Origin: an uncultured Bacillota bacterium
GTDB lineage: Bacteria; Bacillota_I; Bacilli_A; RF39; UBA660
Assembly: GCA_905205665.1 (NCBI GenBank)
Contig: CAJLEF010000006.1
Coordinates: forward strand, 1 to 64,000
DNA: 64,000 nt
Direction of reading: 5' to 3'
Below the pieces are notes generated by a model. That model ran no database searches and had not been told where the DNA came from. It saw only the letters and a program-made list of their open reading frames with translations. The stretch's first letter is position 1. Every line of letters begins with the position of its first letter. The position numbers and the translations under genes are program-made. Below, piece after piece: positions 8,657-17,581 of this stretch.

Positions 8657-10123
8657 TTAAAATTCATCTCTTTCATTTTTCTCATCCACATTAATAACTA
8701 AAAAAGATAAATTAAGAAGCATAAGGGCAATTGAAAAAGCATTTTGTAAAGAAGTGGTACATACCTTTGTCGCATCTAAAACGTTTGTTAAGTTCATATC
8801 TTCCCATTTTTCTAAAGTAAAATTATAAATTTCATTTTTCTCTAAGTGTTTTTCTAACTCTAAACTAGAAATTCCATTATTTAAAATAATTTGTTTTAAA
8901 GGAATATCTAAAATCTCACTTAATACTAAATTTTTATTTTCCTTTTTAATTTGATATAAAGTAACCCCACTACCAATATTAACTCCATAAAAGGAAACTT
9001 CTAACGAACATAAAGCGTCTTCTAAACGCATGATTTTTTCTTTTTTTTCAACTTCTGTATAACCACCGACATAAATAGTACATAAGCCCGTTTCTAGCAT
9101 AGAAAGTCTTCTTTGTAAATCTTCTTTTTGATAATTGGAATGACACATTAAAATTTCTTTTTTTAATTCTTCTTTCCTTTTATTGGTATCTTGATTTGAA
9201 AACAAAATAGTTTCTTCTCTTGTAAAGACAGCTTCTTTTAAATGGCTAAGATCAATTAAACTTTCTAAATCTTTATAAAGTTCAAACAACATACTATCAT
9301 AGGTTGGAAGTTCTAAAAGATAAATATAGACTTTTTTCTCATAATATAATGAAAGGCAAGTTTCTTTTAACTCTTTAGAATACCCCTCTGTCATAAGAAT
9401 AATAGATTCTTTATCCTTTAAAAGAGGGTTTATCATGGGAGATATTTCTTCTAAATCATCCAAAAAGCCCTTATAAATTAAAACGTAAGGATGAGGAATT
9501 TCTATTTTATCATCCCCATTTAAAAAATATTCATGGGATAAAAAACTATTAAGAACATAACCATTCACATAATCAAAATAAGTTTCTTTCGTTTTACTTG
9601 CTAATATTTTAATAGCGTTTTTTGTTTTAACTTTCAAAATAGTTTCCACCGAAACCTTGCTTAATACTTCATCATTACAAGCTGAATACGCTATTTGATA
9701 TAAATCATTTGTCGTTGGCTTTCTACTTTTTTGTTCTATTTCATCTAAAATCTTTTTTAGTTCTTCATGCCACATTTTTTTTAAATTATATAAACTTGTC
9801 CCCTTTTCCATTTCTTTCAATCCTAAATCATAAATAGCTTTTAATAAAACAAGTGTCGTTGTCGTGCCATCTCCTACCATTTCATTTGTTTTCATACTGG
9901 CTTCTTTAATAATTTCTAAAAGAGCTTTAGTTGCCTCATCAGAAGAAGAAATAGAAGAAGCAATCGTAACCCCATCATTAGTAATAAAAGGGGCTAAATC
10001 TTTAGTATCTAACAAAATATTATTACCAGATGGTCCTAAAGTTTTAGAAACGGTATCACAAAGAAGTTCTAGGGCTTCCTTTATTTTTATTTTTAATTCA
10101 TCTGGACCAATAACCTTTTTCAT
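8657..10123 (-). CDS. Divergent GroEL-like chaperonin
   Basis: 488 residues, about 50 shorter than GroEL. The ATP site is intact: TLGPSG (28-33), D39 in ILLD, GDGTTTT (84-90) with D85, and RLEDAL (366-371) with D369. DATKV near the C-terminus matches GroEL DPTKV. The apical region is shortened and poorly conserved, and the Gly-Gly-Met tail is absent (the end is acidic). No groES is adjacent. Start at 10123 is supported by GGAGGAAAAATT upstream; the ATG overlaps the TGA of the preceding gene by four bases. I infer a ring-forming ATPase paralogue, possibly specialised for the products of the operon. Confidence 0.8.
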   Translation of the reverse strand: MKKVIGPDELKIKIKEALELLCDTVSKTLGPSGNNILLDTKDLAPFITNDGVTIASSISSSDEATKALLEIIKEASMKTNEMVGDGTTTTLVLLKAIYDLGLKEMEKGTSLYNLKKMWHEELKKILDEIEQKSRKPTTNDLYQIAYSACNDEVLSKVSVETILKVKTKNAIKILASKTKETYFDYVNGYVLNSFLSHEYFLNGDDKIEIPHPYVLIYKGFLDDLEEISPMINPLLKDKESIILMTEGYSKELKETCLSLYYEKKVYIYLLELPTYDSMLFELYKDLESLIDLSHLKEAVFTREETILFSNQDTNKRKEELKKEILMCHSNYQKEDLQRRLSMLETGLCTIYVGGYTEVEKKEKIMRLEDALCSLEVSFYGVNIGSGVTLYQIKKENKNLVLSEILDIPLKQIILNNGISSLELEKHLEKNEIYNFTLEKWEDMNLTNVLDATKVCTTSLQNAFSIALMLLNLSFLVINVDEKNERDEF

Positions 10124-10845
10124 AATTTTTCCTCCATTTCCACCATGTACTGCCAATACTTCTTTGGCATATTATTTGTTTGACATCTTTTATTTTCTCT
10201 TTCTTTAATGCCAATCGTATCAAAGAATGTTTTCCATAAAACCTCAAAATTTTCTTCTTCTAAACTCGGAATTAAATCCAAAGATTTAATATTGTCTTCA
10301 TTTAAAATAGAGATTCTTTTTGTATCATAAAAGGAATAAAGTTTTCTTTTTTCATCTATAATTAGAAAATGTTCTTGTTTAAATCTTTTACTAAAATGAA
10401 GACTGACTGGCAAAATAATGTTATTTTCAGGAGTCATGCTTGCACACAAAAGATTATTTTTCATGACTTTAAAACGTAAAAAGCCTTTCATCTTATGAGT
10501 TTCTCTTCTAACATAATGGCTTAAATTTTCTATTTTACTCACACAATTAAGATTTCGTAAATAAAATATTTTGGTTCCATATTTAAAATAGTTTTTTAAA
10601 TAGTAATAGATAGCAAGTTCCTTTAAAGAATCGCTAGAAAGATAAGCTTCAAAAATGATTTTATAAACGTTTTTATCTATTTTAAAATCAAGTTTTAAAT
10701 AATTAATTTTTATGATTTCATCAAACAAATTAGGAAAGTATTCTTTTTCTTCACATATCTTATCAGGTTTAATATTTCTTTTAATTAAGGTTACGCACAA
10801 TAAATAAAGTTCTTCAAAACCTTGATATAAAAATGTTTTATTCAT
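10120..10845 (-). CDS. TIGR03915-type putative DNA repair protein
   Basis: 241 residues. Resembles the partner protein that accompanies the TIGR03916 radical-SAM family: a HYVRRETHKMKGFLRF-like central segment, CASMTPENNIILPVSLHFSKRF, then DEKRKLYSFYD, and a C-terminal PKKYWQYMVEM. Biochemical function is unknown; DNA modification or repair is a family-level prediction. The chosen start overlaps the end of the radical-SAM gene by 8 bases and its stop overlaps the chaperonin ATG, so all three genes look translationally coupled. Confidence 0.75.
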   Translation of the reverse strand: MNKTFLYQGFEELYLLCVTLIKRNIKPDKICEEKEYFPNLFDEIIKINYLKLDFKIDKNVYKIIFEAYLSSDSLKELAIYYYLKNYFKYGTKIFYLRNLNCVSKIENLSHYVRRETHKMKGFLRFKVMKNNLLCASMTPENNIILPVSLHFSKRFKQEHFLIIDEKRKLYSFYDTKRISILNEDNIKSLDLIPSLEEENFEVLWKTFFDTIGIKERENKRCQTNNMPKKYWQYMVEMEEKL

Positions 10846-12052
10846 GAAATAAACAAAGTTGCCTTTCTGTACTTTCCTTGATTTCATCTTGTTCTAGTAA
10901 TAAATTTTTCATAATAAAAGAAGCATTAAAAAAATCCTTGTTCATAAAATATTTACCCTTACATAAAATAAAATATTTGGCTCGTTTTAAGGAAATATTC
11001 ATTTTCTTTAAATCTTCAAAAGTAATTTCAAAATATCGTCTAGAAGAAATAATTTTTTTGGCTCCTTTAGGACCAATACCAGGAATTTTTAAAAGTTCTT
11101 GATAAGAACAACTATTAATTTCTTTGGGAAATTCATTTAAATGTCTTATAGCCCAATCAGCTTTAGGGTCTAATAAAACATTAAAATTAGTATGAGAATC
11201 ATCTAATAAATCACTTACTTTAAAATTGTAAAAACGAAGCAAAAAGTCCGCTTGATAAAGACGATGTTCCCGTTTTAAAGGTGGCATAACAATATTTGGA
11301 AGCAACTTATCTTTATTAACGGGAACATAAGCAGAATAAAAAACTCTTTTTAAATGATATTTTTGGTATAAATTTTCACTTTCACTTAATATATTAAAAT
11401 CTGTTTCTGGACTTGCCCCGATAATCAGTTGGGTACTTTGACCCGCCGGCACAAAAACTTTACTTTTATTTTCTTTTACTAAAGCCATCGCATGAGAAAT
11501 ATTTTGATTATCTTTATCTGGCGCTAATAATTTTAAAGAAGATTGGGTGGGAAGTTCTATATTAATACTCATCCTATCCACAAGACCACCTAATTTTTTT
11601 ATTAAATAATCACTCGCTCCTGGAATAGATTTGGCATGAATATATCCTTTAAAGTGATATTTTTGTCTTAGCAAAGTAATCGTTTCTATTATTTTTTCCA
11701 TGGTGTAATCGGCATTTTTAATAACACCAGAACTTAAAAATAAACCCTCAATATAATTTCTTTTATAAAAATTAATTGTGATTTTACATATCTCTTCTGG
11801 TTCAAAAATAGCTCTTTCAATATGATTACTTTTTCTATTTAAACAATATTTACAATCATAAATACAACAATTGGTTAACAAAATTTTAAGAAGAGAAACA
11901 CATCTACCATCACTTGAAAAAGTATGGCAAATACCTGAATAAGAAGTATTTCCAAAACCTTTCTCACTCGCTCTTTTAACACCACTTGAAGAACAAGAAG
12001 CATCGTATTTAGCACTGTCAGCTAAGATTTTTAATTTTTCTTTTAACTCCAT
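10838..12052 (-). CDS. Putative DNA modification/repair radical SAM protein (TIGR03916-type)
   Basis: 404 residues. A CxxxCxxC iron-sulfur motif (CIYDCKYC, near 63-70) defines the radical-SAM core. The C-terminal third has a helix-hairpin-helix segment (LLKIPGIGPKGAKKII) typical of DNA binding. The N-terminus (ILADSAKYDASCSSSG) matches the family. Always-paired TIGR03915-type gene follows, overlapping 8 bases. Start has AGGTGG upstream. The substrate is unknown; a nucleic acid target is inferred from the HhH and family name. Confidence 0.85.
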   Translation of the reverse strand: MELKEKLKILADSAKYDASCSSSGVKRASEKGFGNTSYSGICHTFSSDGRCVSLLKILLTNCCIYDCKYCLNRKSNHIERAIFEPEEICKITINFYKRNYIEGLFLSSGVIKNADYTMEKIIETITLLRQKYHFKGYIHAKSIPGASDYLIKKLGGLVDRMSINIELPTQSSLKLLAPDKDNQNISHAMALVKENKSKVFVPAGQSTQLIIGASPETDFNILSESENLYQKYHLKRVFYSAYVPVNKDKLLPNIVMPPLKREHRLYQADFLLRFYNFKVSDLLDDSHTNFNVLLDPKADWAIRHLNEFPKEINSCSYQELLKIPGIGPKGAKKIISSRRYFEITFEDLKKMNISLKRAKYFILCKGKYFMNKDFFNASFIMKNLLLEQDEIKESTERQLCLFHE

Positions 12053-12069
12053 AAAACCACCTATTTGTT

Positions 12070-12075
12070 ATTATA
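12070..12075 (-). promoter_or_regulatory. Probable -10 box for the radical-SAM operon
   Basis: A perfect TATAAT on the minus strand lies 18 bases before the start codon, giving a very short leader. No convincing -35 box is present at 17 bases. Confidence 0.4.
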
Positions 12076-12113
12076 ATTAGTGCTTAAACGAATAACTACT
12101 GGTAATTTTAGGA

Positions 12114-12138
12114 AACAAAAAAGACACTTTTGTGCCTT
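12114..12138 (-). terminator. Rho-independent terminator of the CarD-type gene
   Basis: AAGGCAC-AAAA-GTGTCTT hairpin followed by T-run on the minus strand, starting inside the stop codon. Confidence 0.75.
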
Positions 12139-12613
12139 ATTTTGAAACTTGTTCAATGACATAATCTCTAACATCTTCGGGTGTCATATTTAAAACGATT
12201 GCCATTTCATTATAAAGATATTTTTCAGCCATTTCAAAATAGCGATTATCTTTTTCACTTACTTTTTTATTATTTTTAATGCGTGCTTGATTTCTCTCGT
12301 ATGTCGTTTTGATAATTTGAACAAGTCCATAATTTGTTCCTTCATTTAATACTCTTTTATACTCATTTTCAAGTTGTTTAGCTTCTCCTAATAAAATTGG
12401 AATATCTTTGATTTGTCCGATTAAAACATTAATATCCTCTAAAGTCATTAAATCTCTAATAAATTCATTATCAACGGGAATATTCATTGTTAAAGACGTA
12501 TCCGTAATAGGCACAAGCTTATAACTCATGACATGATTAACGGGATTTTCTTTAACATCTTTGATTTCACAAACTTCTTTACGATAAACAACATAGTCAC
12601 CTATTTTTTTCAC
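12137..12613 (-). CDS. CarD family transcriptional regulator
   Basis: 158 residues. The N-terminal ~60 residues (IGDYVVYRKEVCEIKDV, then YKLVPITDTSLTMNIPVD) form the RNA-polymerase-interacting domain of CarD/CdnL proteins; the rest is helical, with the characteristic FEMAEKYLYNEMAIVLN segment near the end. It acts on RNA polymerase at promoters. The start codon is GTG, preceded by GAGGAGGG. Single-gene unit with its own terminator. Confidence 0.9.
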   Translation of the reverse strand: MKKIGDYVVYRKEVCEIKDVKENPVNHVMSYKLVPITDTSLTMNIPVDNEFIRDLMTLEDINVLIGQIKDIPILLGEAKQLENEYKRVLNEGTNYGLVQIIKTTYERNQARIKNNKKVSEKDNRYFEMAEKYLYNEMAIVLNMTPEDVRDYVIEQVSK

Positions 12614-12830
12614 AGTAACCCTCCTCTAAGTAATTAAACTATGTCCTTATTATACCACAAAATTAAGGCTTTTAGGGCATTAAGAGGATATTTTTATACC
12701 TCTAATATGTAAGTTGTTATATAATTTTCTTATAGAAATAGATGAGATTTTAACTAAGGATTATCATTGAACAAAAGGTTATTACAAGCAAAAAATTATT
12801 AAAGTATATTAAATTTAAAGGAGATAACAA
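12614..12830. other. Divergent intergenic region
   Basis: It separates the CarD-type gene from a plus-strand orphan gene. A TATAAT at 12720-12725 could serve the orphan, but no clear -35 box accompanies it. Nothing else recognised. Confidence 0.4.
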
Positions 12831-13139
12831 ATGAACAACAACATAAACAATGAATTTGATAATAAGATGTCTCAAATACTTTATTATCAATTGGCATTAG
12901 AAAATTATGAAGATTTAACAGGAAATCATCTAAATTATTTAAACACAACTCATAAAAAACTTGGAGAGCTCAGAAAAAATAAAAACATCTGGGAAGAAAA
13001 AAAGAAAATACAAATAGCTAATGATATTTTAGAAGAATTTAAAAATGCTGTTAACAAAGTTGGTAAAAATAATTTCACATTTTTTAATGACATTGTGATT
13101 GAGTATACCGGGCCAAATTTATTATCAAAAATTAATTAA
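12831..13139 (+). CDS. Small hypothetical protein
   Basis: 102 residues, very rich in Asn, Lys and Leu, with no signal peptide or membrane segment. A helical middle (about 20-85) is likely. I recognise no domain. The ORF is believable because AAAGGAGATAAC lies just before the ATG and a terminator follows the stop. It is isolated on the plus strand among minus-strand genes, which suggests an accessory gene. Confidence 0.7.
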   Translation: MNNNINNEFDNKMSQILYYQLALENYEDLTGNHLNYLNTTHKKLGELRKNKNIWEEKKKIQIANDILEEFKNAVNKVGKNNFTFFNDIVIEYTGPNLLSKIN

Positions 13140-13140
13140 T

Positions 13141-13171
13141 ATCAAAAAAAGGCCTTACGACCTTTTTTAAT
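13141..13171. terminator. Bidirectional terminator
   Basis: AAAAAAGGCC/ GACCTTTTTT-type hairpin (one G-U) with T-runs on both strands, between two convergent genes. Confidence 0.75.
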
Positions 13172-15128
13172 TTTTACTGTTATTGTTTAAAACAATGTTT
13201 TTGATTGTTTCAACAGTATTTTGAATACCAAACTTATCCACATTTAATGCAATATCATAATGTGAATAATCTTTCCAATCTTTTCCTGTGTAATATTTAT
13301 AATGTTTAGCTCTTTCTTTATCCTTTTTCTTAAGGATTTTTTCAGCATTTTCTTCATGATAATATTTATGAATACGTTTTAGTTTGCTTTTTTCATCACT
13401 ATATAAAAATACTTTTAAAACATTTTTTTGCTTTTCTAAAATGCTATCTGCACATCTACCAACAATAACACATGGTGTTTTACTAATTTCTTTAATAACT
13501 TTTGTTTCTGCTACAAAGATATCATTATCTTGTTCATAAAATAAATTTTTACTTTCTTCATATTTGGCAATAAATGATTCTGCATAACCAGATTTTTTAG
13601 CAGTTAAAAAGATAATCTCTTTATCGTAAAAAGGAATGCCTAATTCTTTGGCTAAAAGTTCTCCCACATAACGTCCACCAGAACCATATTCCCGACCAAT
13701 AGTAATAACTTTATCTACATTTTTATTATATTCTTTTTCTTCAAATTCATCTGTTAGTTGTTCTTCTTTTTTATCCAACTTACGATATTCACTAAAGAAA
13801 ACAAATAAGACGACAAAAAAGCAAATGCCATCGGCGATAGGCGCAGCATATAAAGCACCATTTAAGCCCATTTTATGAGTTAAGTAAAAAGCAAGAGGAA
13901 TAAAAAGAATAATTTGTCTTACAAAAGAAACTAAGGTAGCCTTTTTAACGTTACCAAGAGATTGAACAACAATACTAGTTGACATTTCAAAGAAGTTTAA
14001 GGCACAAACCAAAAAGAAAGTTCTTGAAAATAAAACGGCAAATTCCATAAATAAAGTATAACTTTCATCACTAGAACTAATAAAGATAGAAACAATTTGA
14101 CTTGGGAAGAAATAGAAAATAATATTAAAGAAGATACCAATGCAAAGGCCAATTAACATAACCTTACGAAGGGTTTCTTTAACTCTTTTATAATTTCCAG
14201 CCCCATAATTAAAGCCTAAAATAGGTTGAGCCCCAATAGATATTCCTAAGATTGAGTTAACATAAACACTGTTTATTTTTGACATAACACCATAAACAGA
14301 TAAGGGGATATCACTACCAAACTTAGTACTAGCCCCATATTTTGTCATTAAATTATTCATAACCACAAATAAAGCTAAAACTGTCATTTGGGTAATAAAA
14401 CTAGATAAACCAAGACCAAGTGTTTTTAAAACATCTTTGTTAAGTTTAAAATCTTCTTTCTTTAATTTAACAGATTTTATTTTGGGAATATAAAGACACG
14501 CAATTAAAAAGGAAACAGCTTGACCAATGATAGTGGCAAGGGCACCGCCTGCAACCCCCATTTTAAAACCAAAGATAAAGATTGGATCTAAAACACAGTT
14601 AATAAGAGCCCCTGTTACTAGACATATCATAGAATATTTTGGATCATTGTCCGCTCTAATAATAGAAGATAAACCTGTATAAATAATAACGAAAGGTGCT
14701 CCATATAAAATAATTCTTCCATAACTAATCGCCGAATCATAAACCGTAGGCGTACATCCAAATAAATAAACAAGTTTAGGTAAAAATAACTCACCTAAAA
14801 TAGCTAAAACAATTGAAAAAATAAACAATAAAGTAATAGAACTTCCAACACTTTTTGAAGCTTCTTCATTTTTACCTTCTCCTAGTTTTAAACTTAAATT
14901 AGCCGCACAACCATTACCAATTAAAGAAGCAATGGCATTACAAATAATAACAATAGGAAAAATAACATTGGTCGCGGCATTACCAATCGTTCCTACCCCT
15001 TTACCAATAAAAATTTGGTCAATAATATTGTAAAAAGCATTAATAAGCATACTTATAACACATGGTATAGAAAATGCTAACAAAAGCTTATTGATATTGT
15101 CGTTTGCAACATCTAATTTTTTATTCAT
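13167..15128 (-). CDS. MATE efflux transporter fused to a cytidylate-kinase-like domain
   Basis: 653 residues. Residues 1-455 are a MATE (NorM-type) transporter with twelve predicted hydrophobic helices and the two-fold pattern of the family. After a charged linker, residues 474-653 are a complete cytidylate-kinase-like domain: VITIGREYGSGGR replaces the P-loop, then GIPFYDKEII and VIVGRCAD. Start at 15128 is set by AAAGGGTGAG; the frame runs upstream to 15263 but that part covers the leader hairpin. A fused nucleotide-binding domain on an antiporter suggests sensing or regulation; this is inference. Substrate unknown. Confidence 0.85.
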   Translation of the reverse strand: MNKKLDVANDNINKLLLAFSIPCVISMLINAFYNIIDQIFIGKGVGTIGNAATNVIFPIVIICNAIASLIGNGCAANLSLKLGEGKNEEASKSVGSSITLLFIFSIVLAILGELFLPKLVYLFGCTPTVYDSAISYGRIILYGAPFVIIYTGLSSIIRADNDPKYSMICLVTGALINCVLDPIFIFGFKMGVAGGALATIIGQAVSFLIACLYIPKIKSVKLKKEDFKLNKDVLKTLGLGLSSFITQMTVLALFVVMNNLMTKYGASTKFGSDIPLSVYGVMSKINSVYVNSILGISIGAQPILGFNYGAGNYKRVKETLRKVMLIGLCIGIFFNIIFYFFPSQIVSIFISSSDESYTLFMEFAVLFSRTFFLVCALNFFEMSTSIVVQSLGNVKKATLVSFVRQIILFIPLAFYLTHKMGLNGALYAAPIADGICFFVVLFVFFSEYRKLDKKEEQLTDEFEEKEYNKNVDKVITIGREYGSGGRYVGELLAKELGIPFYDKEIIFLTAKKSGYAESFIAKYEESKNLFYEQDNDIFVAETKVIKEISKTPCVIVGRCADSILEKQKNVLKVFLYSDEKSKLKRIHKYYHEENAEKILKKKDKERAKHYKYYTGKDWKDYSHYDIALNVDKFGIQNTVETIKNIVLNNNSKN

Positions 15129-15149
15129 AAACTCACCCTTTCCAAACAT

Positions 15150-15188
15150 AAAAAAAGCACAGTCAAATTGTCTGGACTTATGCTTTTT
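15150..15188 (-). terminator. Terminator-like hairpin before the MATE-kinase gene
   Basis: On the minus strand an imperfect stem (AAAAAGCA..AGTC with GACTGTGCTTTTT) is followed by T7. It lies between trpS and the MATE-kinase start, about 22 bases before the ATG. It could end trpS transcripts or act as an attenuator for a promoter just upstream (TGCTATACT, near 15200). Confidence 0.6.
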
Positions 15189-15243
15189 CGCTGCACGACT
15201 AAGATAGTATAGCACAAATATTTTTTTCGTGTAAGCAAAAATT

Positions 15244-16257
15244 TTATTTTTCAAAATAATCAATTTGCATTGCTTTTTTTACATCTTTCATTGTTTCTTC
15301 AGCACGTTTTTTTGCGACTTTTGTACCGTCTTTTAAAATCATTTCAACTTCTTCTGGATGTTCTTTATAATATCTTTTTCTTTCCCTAATTGGGGCTAAA
15401 AATTCATTCATTTTTTGAATAAGTTCTTTTTTACAATTAACACATCCCCGAGCACCTTTTTGACACTCATCATGAACCGTTTCTAAATTTTCATTTTGGA
15501 TTAATTTATGATAATAGTAAACCATACATTTTTCTGGGTCAGCTGGATCATCTTTTTTTACTTTATTCGTATCAGTTAAAGCTCCCATAATCTTTTTAGA
15601 AATGGTGTCTTCATCATCTACTAAATAAAGAGCATTACCTAAACTTTTACCCATTTTTTCATTGCCATCTAACCCTTTAATACGTGGAGTTTTAGAAAGC
15701 ATGGGTTCTGGTTCTAATAAAGTTTCACCATAAATGTGATTAAACTTACGAACAATTTCTCTACACTGTTCAATAAGAGGCAATTGATCTTCACCAACGG
15801 GAATAAGACCTCCTTTAAATGCAGTGATATCAGCGGCTTGACTTACAGGGTAACCTACAAAGCCATAAGTAACGCCTTCTCCATTTTGGCCAAATAAAGC
15901 CTTTTTTTGGGCAATTTCTGTTTTAACAGTTGGGTTACGATATAACCTAGCCATTGTTACTAAATTTGAGTAATAAACCGTTAATTCAGCTATTTCAGGA
16001 ATATCTGATTGAATATATAAATGAACTTTTTCTGGGTCAATACCAATGGATAATAAATCACTTGTTAATTCAAAAACATTTTTACGAACTTTACTCGGAT
16101 TATTAAAGTTATCTGTTAAAGCTTGAACATCGGCAATTTCCAAGAAAAATTCATATTCTTCCTGTAATTTTAACCAGTTTTGAGCCGCTCCAAATAAATG
16201 CCCAAAGTGTAAATTACCAGTTGGACGAATACCTGTTAGAATTGTTTTCTTTTGCAT
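15244..16257 (-). CDS. trpS: Tryptophan--tRNA ligase
   Basis: Class I synthetase charging tRNA-Trp. 337 residues, normal length. HFGH at 17-20 is the HIGH signature and KMGKS at 201-205 the KMSKS loop; DVQALTDN and GEDQ are the family-typical tryptophan/ATP pocket segments. The tRNA-Trp gene is at 39325-39398, also in this window. No T-box precedes it. Confidence 0.97.
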   Translation of the reverse strand: MQKKTILTGIRPTGNLHFGHLFGAAQNWLKLQEEYEFFLEIADVQALTDNFNNPSKVRKNVFELTSDLLSIGIDPEKVHLYIQSDIPEIAELTVYYSNLVTMARLYRNPTVKTEIAQKKALFGQNGEGVTYGFVGYPVSQAADITAFKGGLIPVGEDQLPLIEQCREIVRKFNHIYGETLLEPEPMLSKTPRIKGLDGNEKMGKSLGNALYLVDDEDTISKKIMGALTDTNKVKKDDPADPEKCMVYYYHKLIQNENLETVHDECQKGARGCVNCKKELIQKMNEFLAPIRERKRYYKEHPEEVEMILKDGTKVAKKRAEETMKDVKKAMQIDYFEK

Positions 16258-16291
16258 AAACTTCCTCTTCTCTTTTGTTTATTTTAACATG

Positions 16292-16325
16292 AAAAAAAAG
16301 ATGTTTAAAGCCTTTTACATCTTTT
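16292..16325 (-). terminator. Rho-independent terminator
   Basis: AAAAGATGT/ACATCTTTT hairpin followed by T8 on the minus strand; it overlaps the last codons of the gene ending at 16315. Confidence 0.85.
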
Positions 16326-17496
16326 CACTCTTCATTTTTAAAACAAAATTTTCATATTTAAAACTTTTATCTAATTCTCCTTTTAAAGAAAGTAATATTT
16401 TTTTAATTTCTTCTTGCCAAAATAAAGCATCTTCTTCATTACATTTTTTTATTTCTTCTAAATATTCATTGATAAGATCTAGTTCTTCTTTATTAGGATA
16501 TTGAAACTTAAGTTTTTGATATAAATAAGCAAAATAATCATCATTTAAAAGAGGATTTTCACTTAATTTTTTAAATACAATATTATTTCTTTTTTCTAAC
16601 ATATTAAGTTCTTTTAACGCGATTAAAACTTCTTTAAAATGAGCATAATTAAACTCTTTGATAACTTCTTCTTTACCTATATCGTAATATTTAGATAATC
16701 TTCTTCTTATCTCATTATGGGATAAAGGTTTTACTTCCTCTTTTTTGATTACTTTTTTAGGACTAATTATATTTGTTTTACTTATACTTTTTAGATAAGT
16801 TAGATAATCATCGATAATATTTTCATCTACATGAACCATTCTTAATAAAACTTTAATGGACTCTAAATCTTTTTGAGATAAAACATTATTTTTTATAATA
16901 GAAAATAGTTTATCATAAACCTTTTTATAAAGTTCTTTGGAAGAAGTAACTTTTTTATAATATTCTTCAAAAATAGTTTTCTTGTTTTCTTTTACTTCAA
17001 ACATATCTTTATAAGAAAGACCTTTTAATTTACAAATAAGCATTTTTAAAAAGATTCGATTTGTATCATTACTTACATTAAAAATTTTATAATATTTTCT
17101 GTCCATTTCAAAATTGGAAATAATAAATTTATTAGTTTTAACAATTTCATAATTTTGTTGTAACAGATAAGAAATTATTTCACCTTTTTCTAAAGAAGAT
17201 AAATCATATTTTTTCATACAATCTAAAAAAATGTCATTTAATGGATAAAGAGTATATTGGCATGTTAAATCACCATCAAAGGCACTTCTTATTTTTTGAA
17301 TGGTACTCATAACTCTTTCATAACGATTCATAATCTTATGTTGCTTATGATAATTTTTCACTTTTTTTGAAGAATCATCAATTGTTTTTAAAGAATCCTC
17401 TGCTAATTTTTGTAATTGCATATTCATATTGGAATCTTCTCTTACATTTGCCCATTCAAGGACTTGTTTTCCTTTTTCTTTTAAATATTTTTTCAT
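16315..17496 (-). CDS. Hypothetical protein, helical
   Basis: 393 residues, almost wholly predicted helical and Lys/Glu/Leu-rich, with no signal peptide or membrane helix. I recognise no domain. It encodes a long coiled-coil-prone segment at 24-60 and a basic linker near 250 (SPKKVIKKEEVKPL) that seems to divide two halves. Start at 17496 has AAAGG nine bases upstream. It lies between rplQ and trpS and has its own terminator. Confidence 0.7.
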   Translation of the reverse strand: MKKYLKEKGKQVLEWANVREDSNMNMQLQKLAEDSLKTIDDSSKKVKNYHKQHKIMNRYERVMSTIQKIRSAFDGDLTCQYTLYPLNDIFLDCMKKYDLSSLEKGEIISYLLQQNYEIVKTNKFIISNFEMDRKYYKIFNVSNDTNRIFLKMLICKLKGLSYKDMFEVKENKKTIFEEYYKKVTSSKELYKKVYDKLFSIIKNNVLSQKDLESIKVLLRMVHVDENIIDDYLTYLKSISKTNIISPKKVIKKEEVKPLSHNEIRRRLSKYYDIGKEEVIKEFNYAHFKEVLIALKELNMLEKRNNIVFKKLSENPLLNDDYFAYLYQKLKFQYPNKEELDLINEYLEEIKKCNEEDALFWQEEIKKILLSLKGELDKSFKYENFVLKMKSEKM

Positions 17497-17552
17497 AAGT
17501 ATCATCCTTTTTCATAAGTTTATATTCTAACGAATAAAGAACATAAAGACAA

Positions 17553-17580
17553 GAAAAAATAGAGAATTTGTATCTCTATT
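17553..17580 (-). terminator. Terminator at the end of the ribosomal superoperon
   Basis: AATAGAGA/TCTCTATT stem with TTTTTTC following on the minus strand, directly after the rplQ stop. Confidence 0.85.
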
Positions 17581-17581
17581 C

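Noticed and set aside
15128..15263. N-terminal extension of the MATE-kinase protein to 15263
   Set aside because: The extra 45 codons run through the T-tailed hairpin and have no ribosome site; the ATG at 15128 does.
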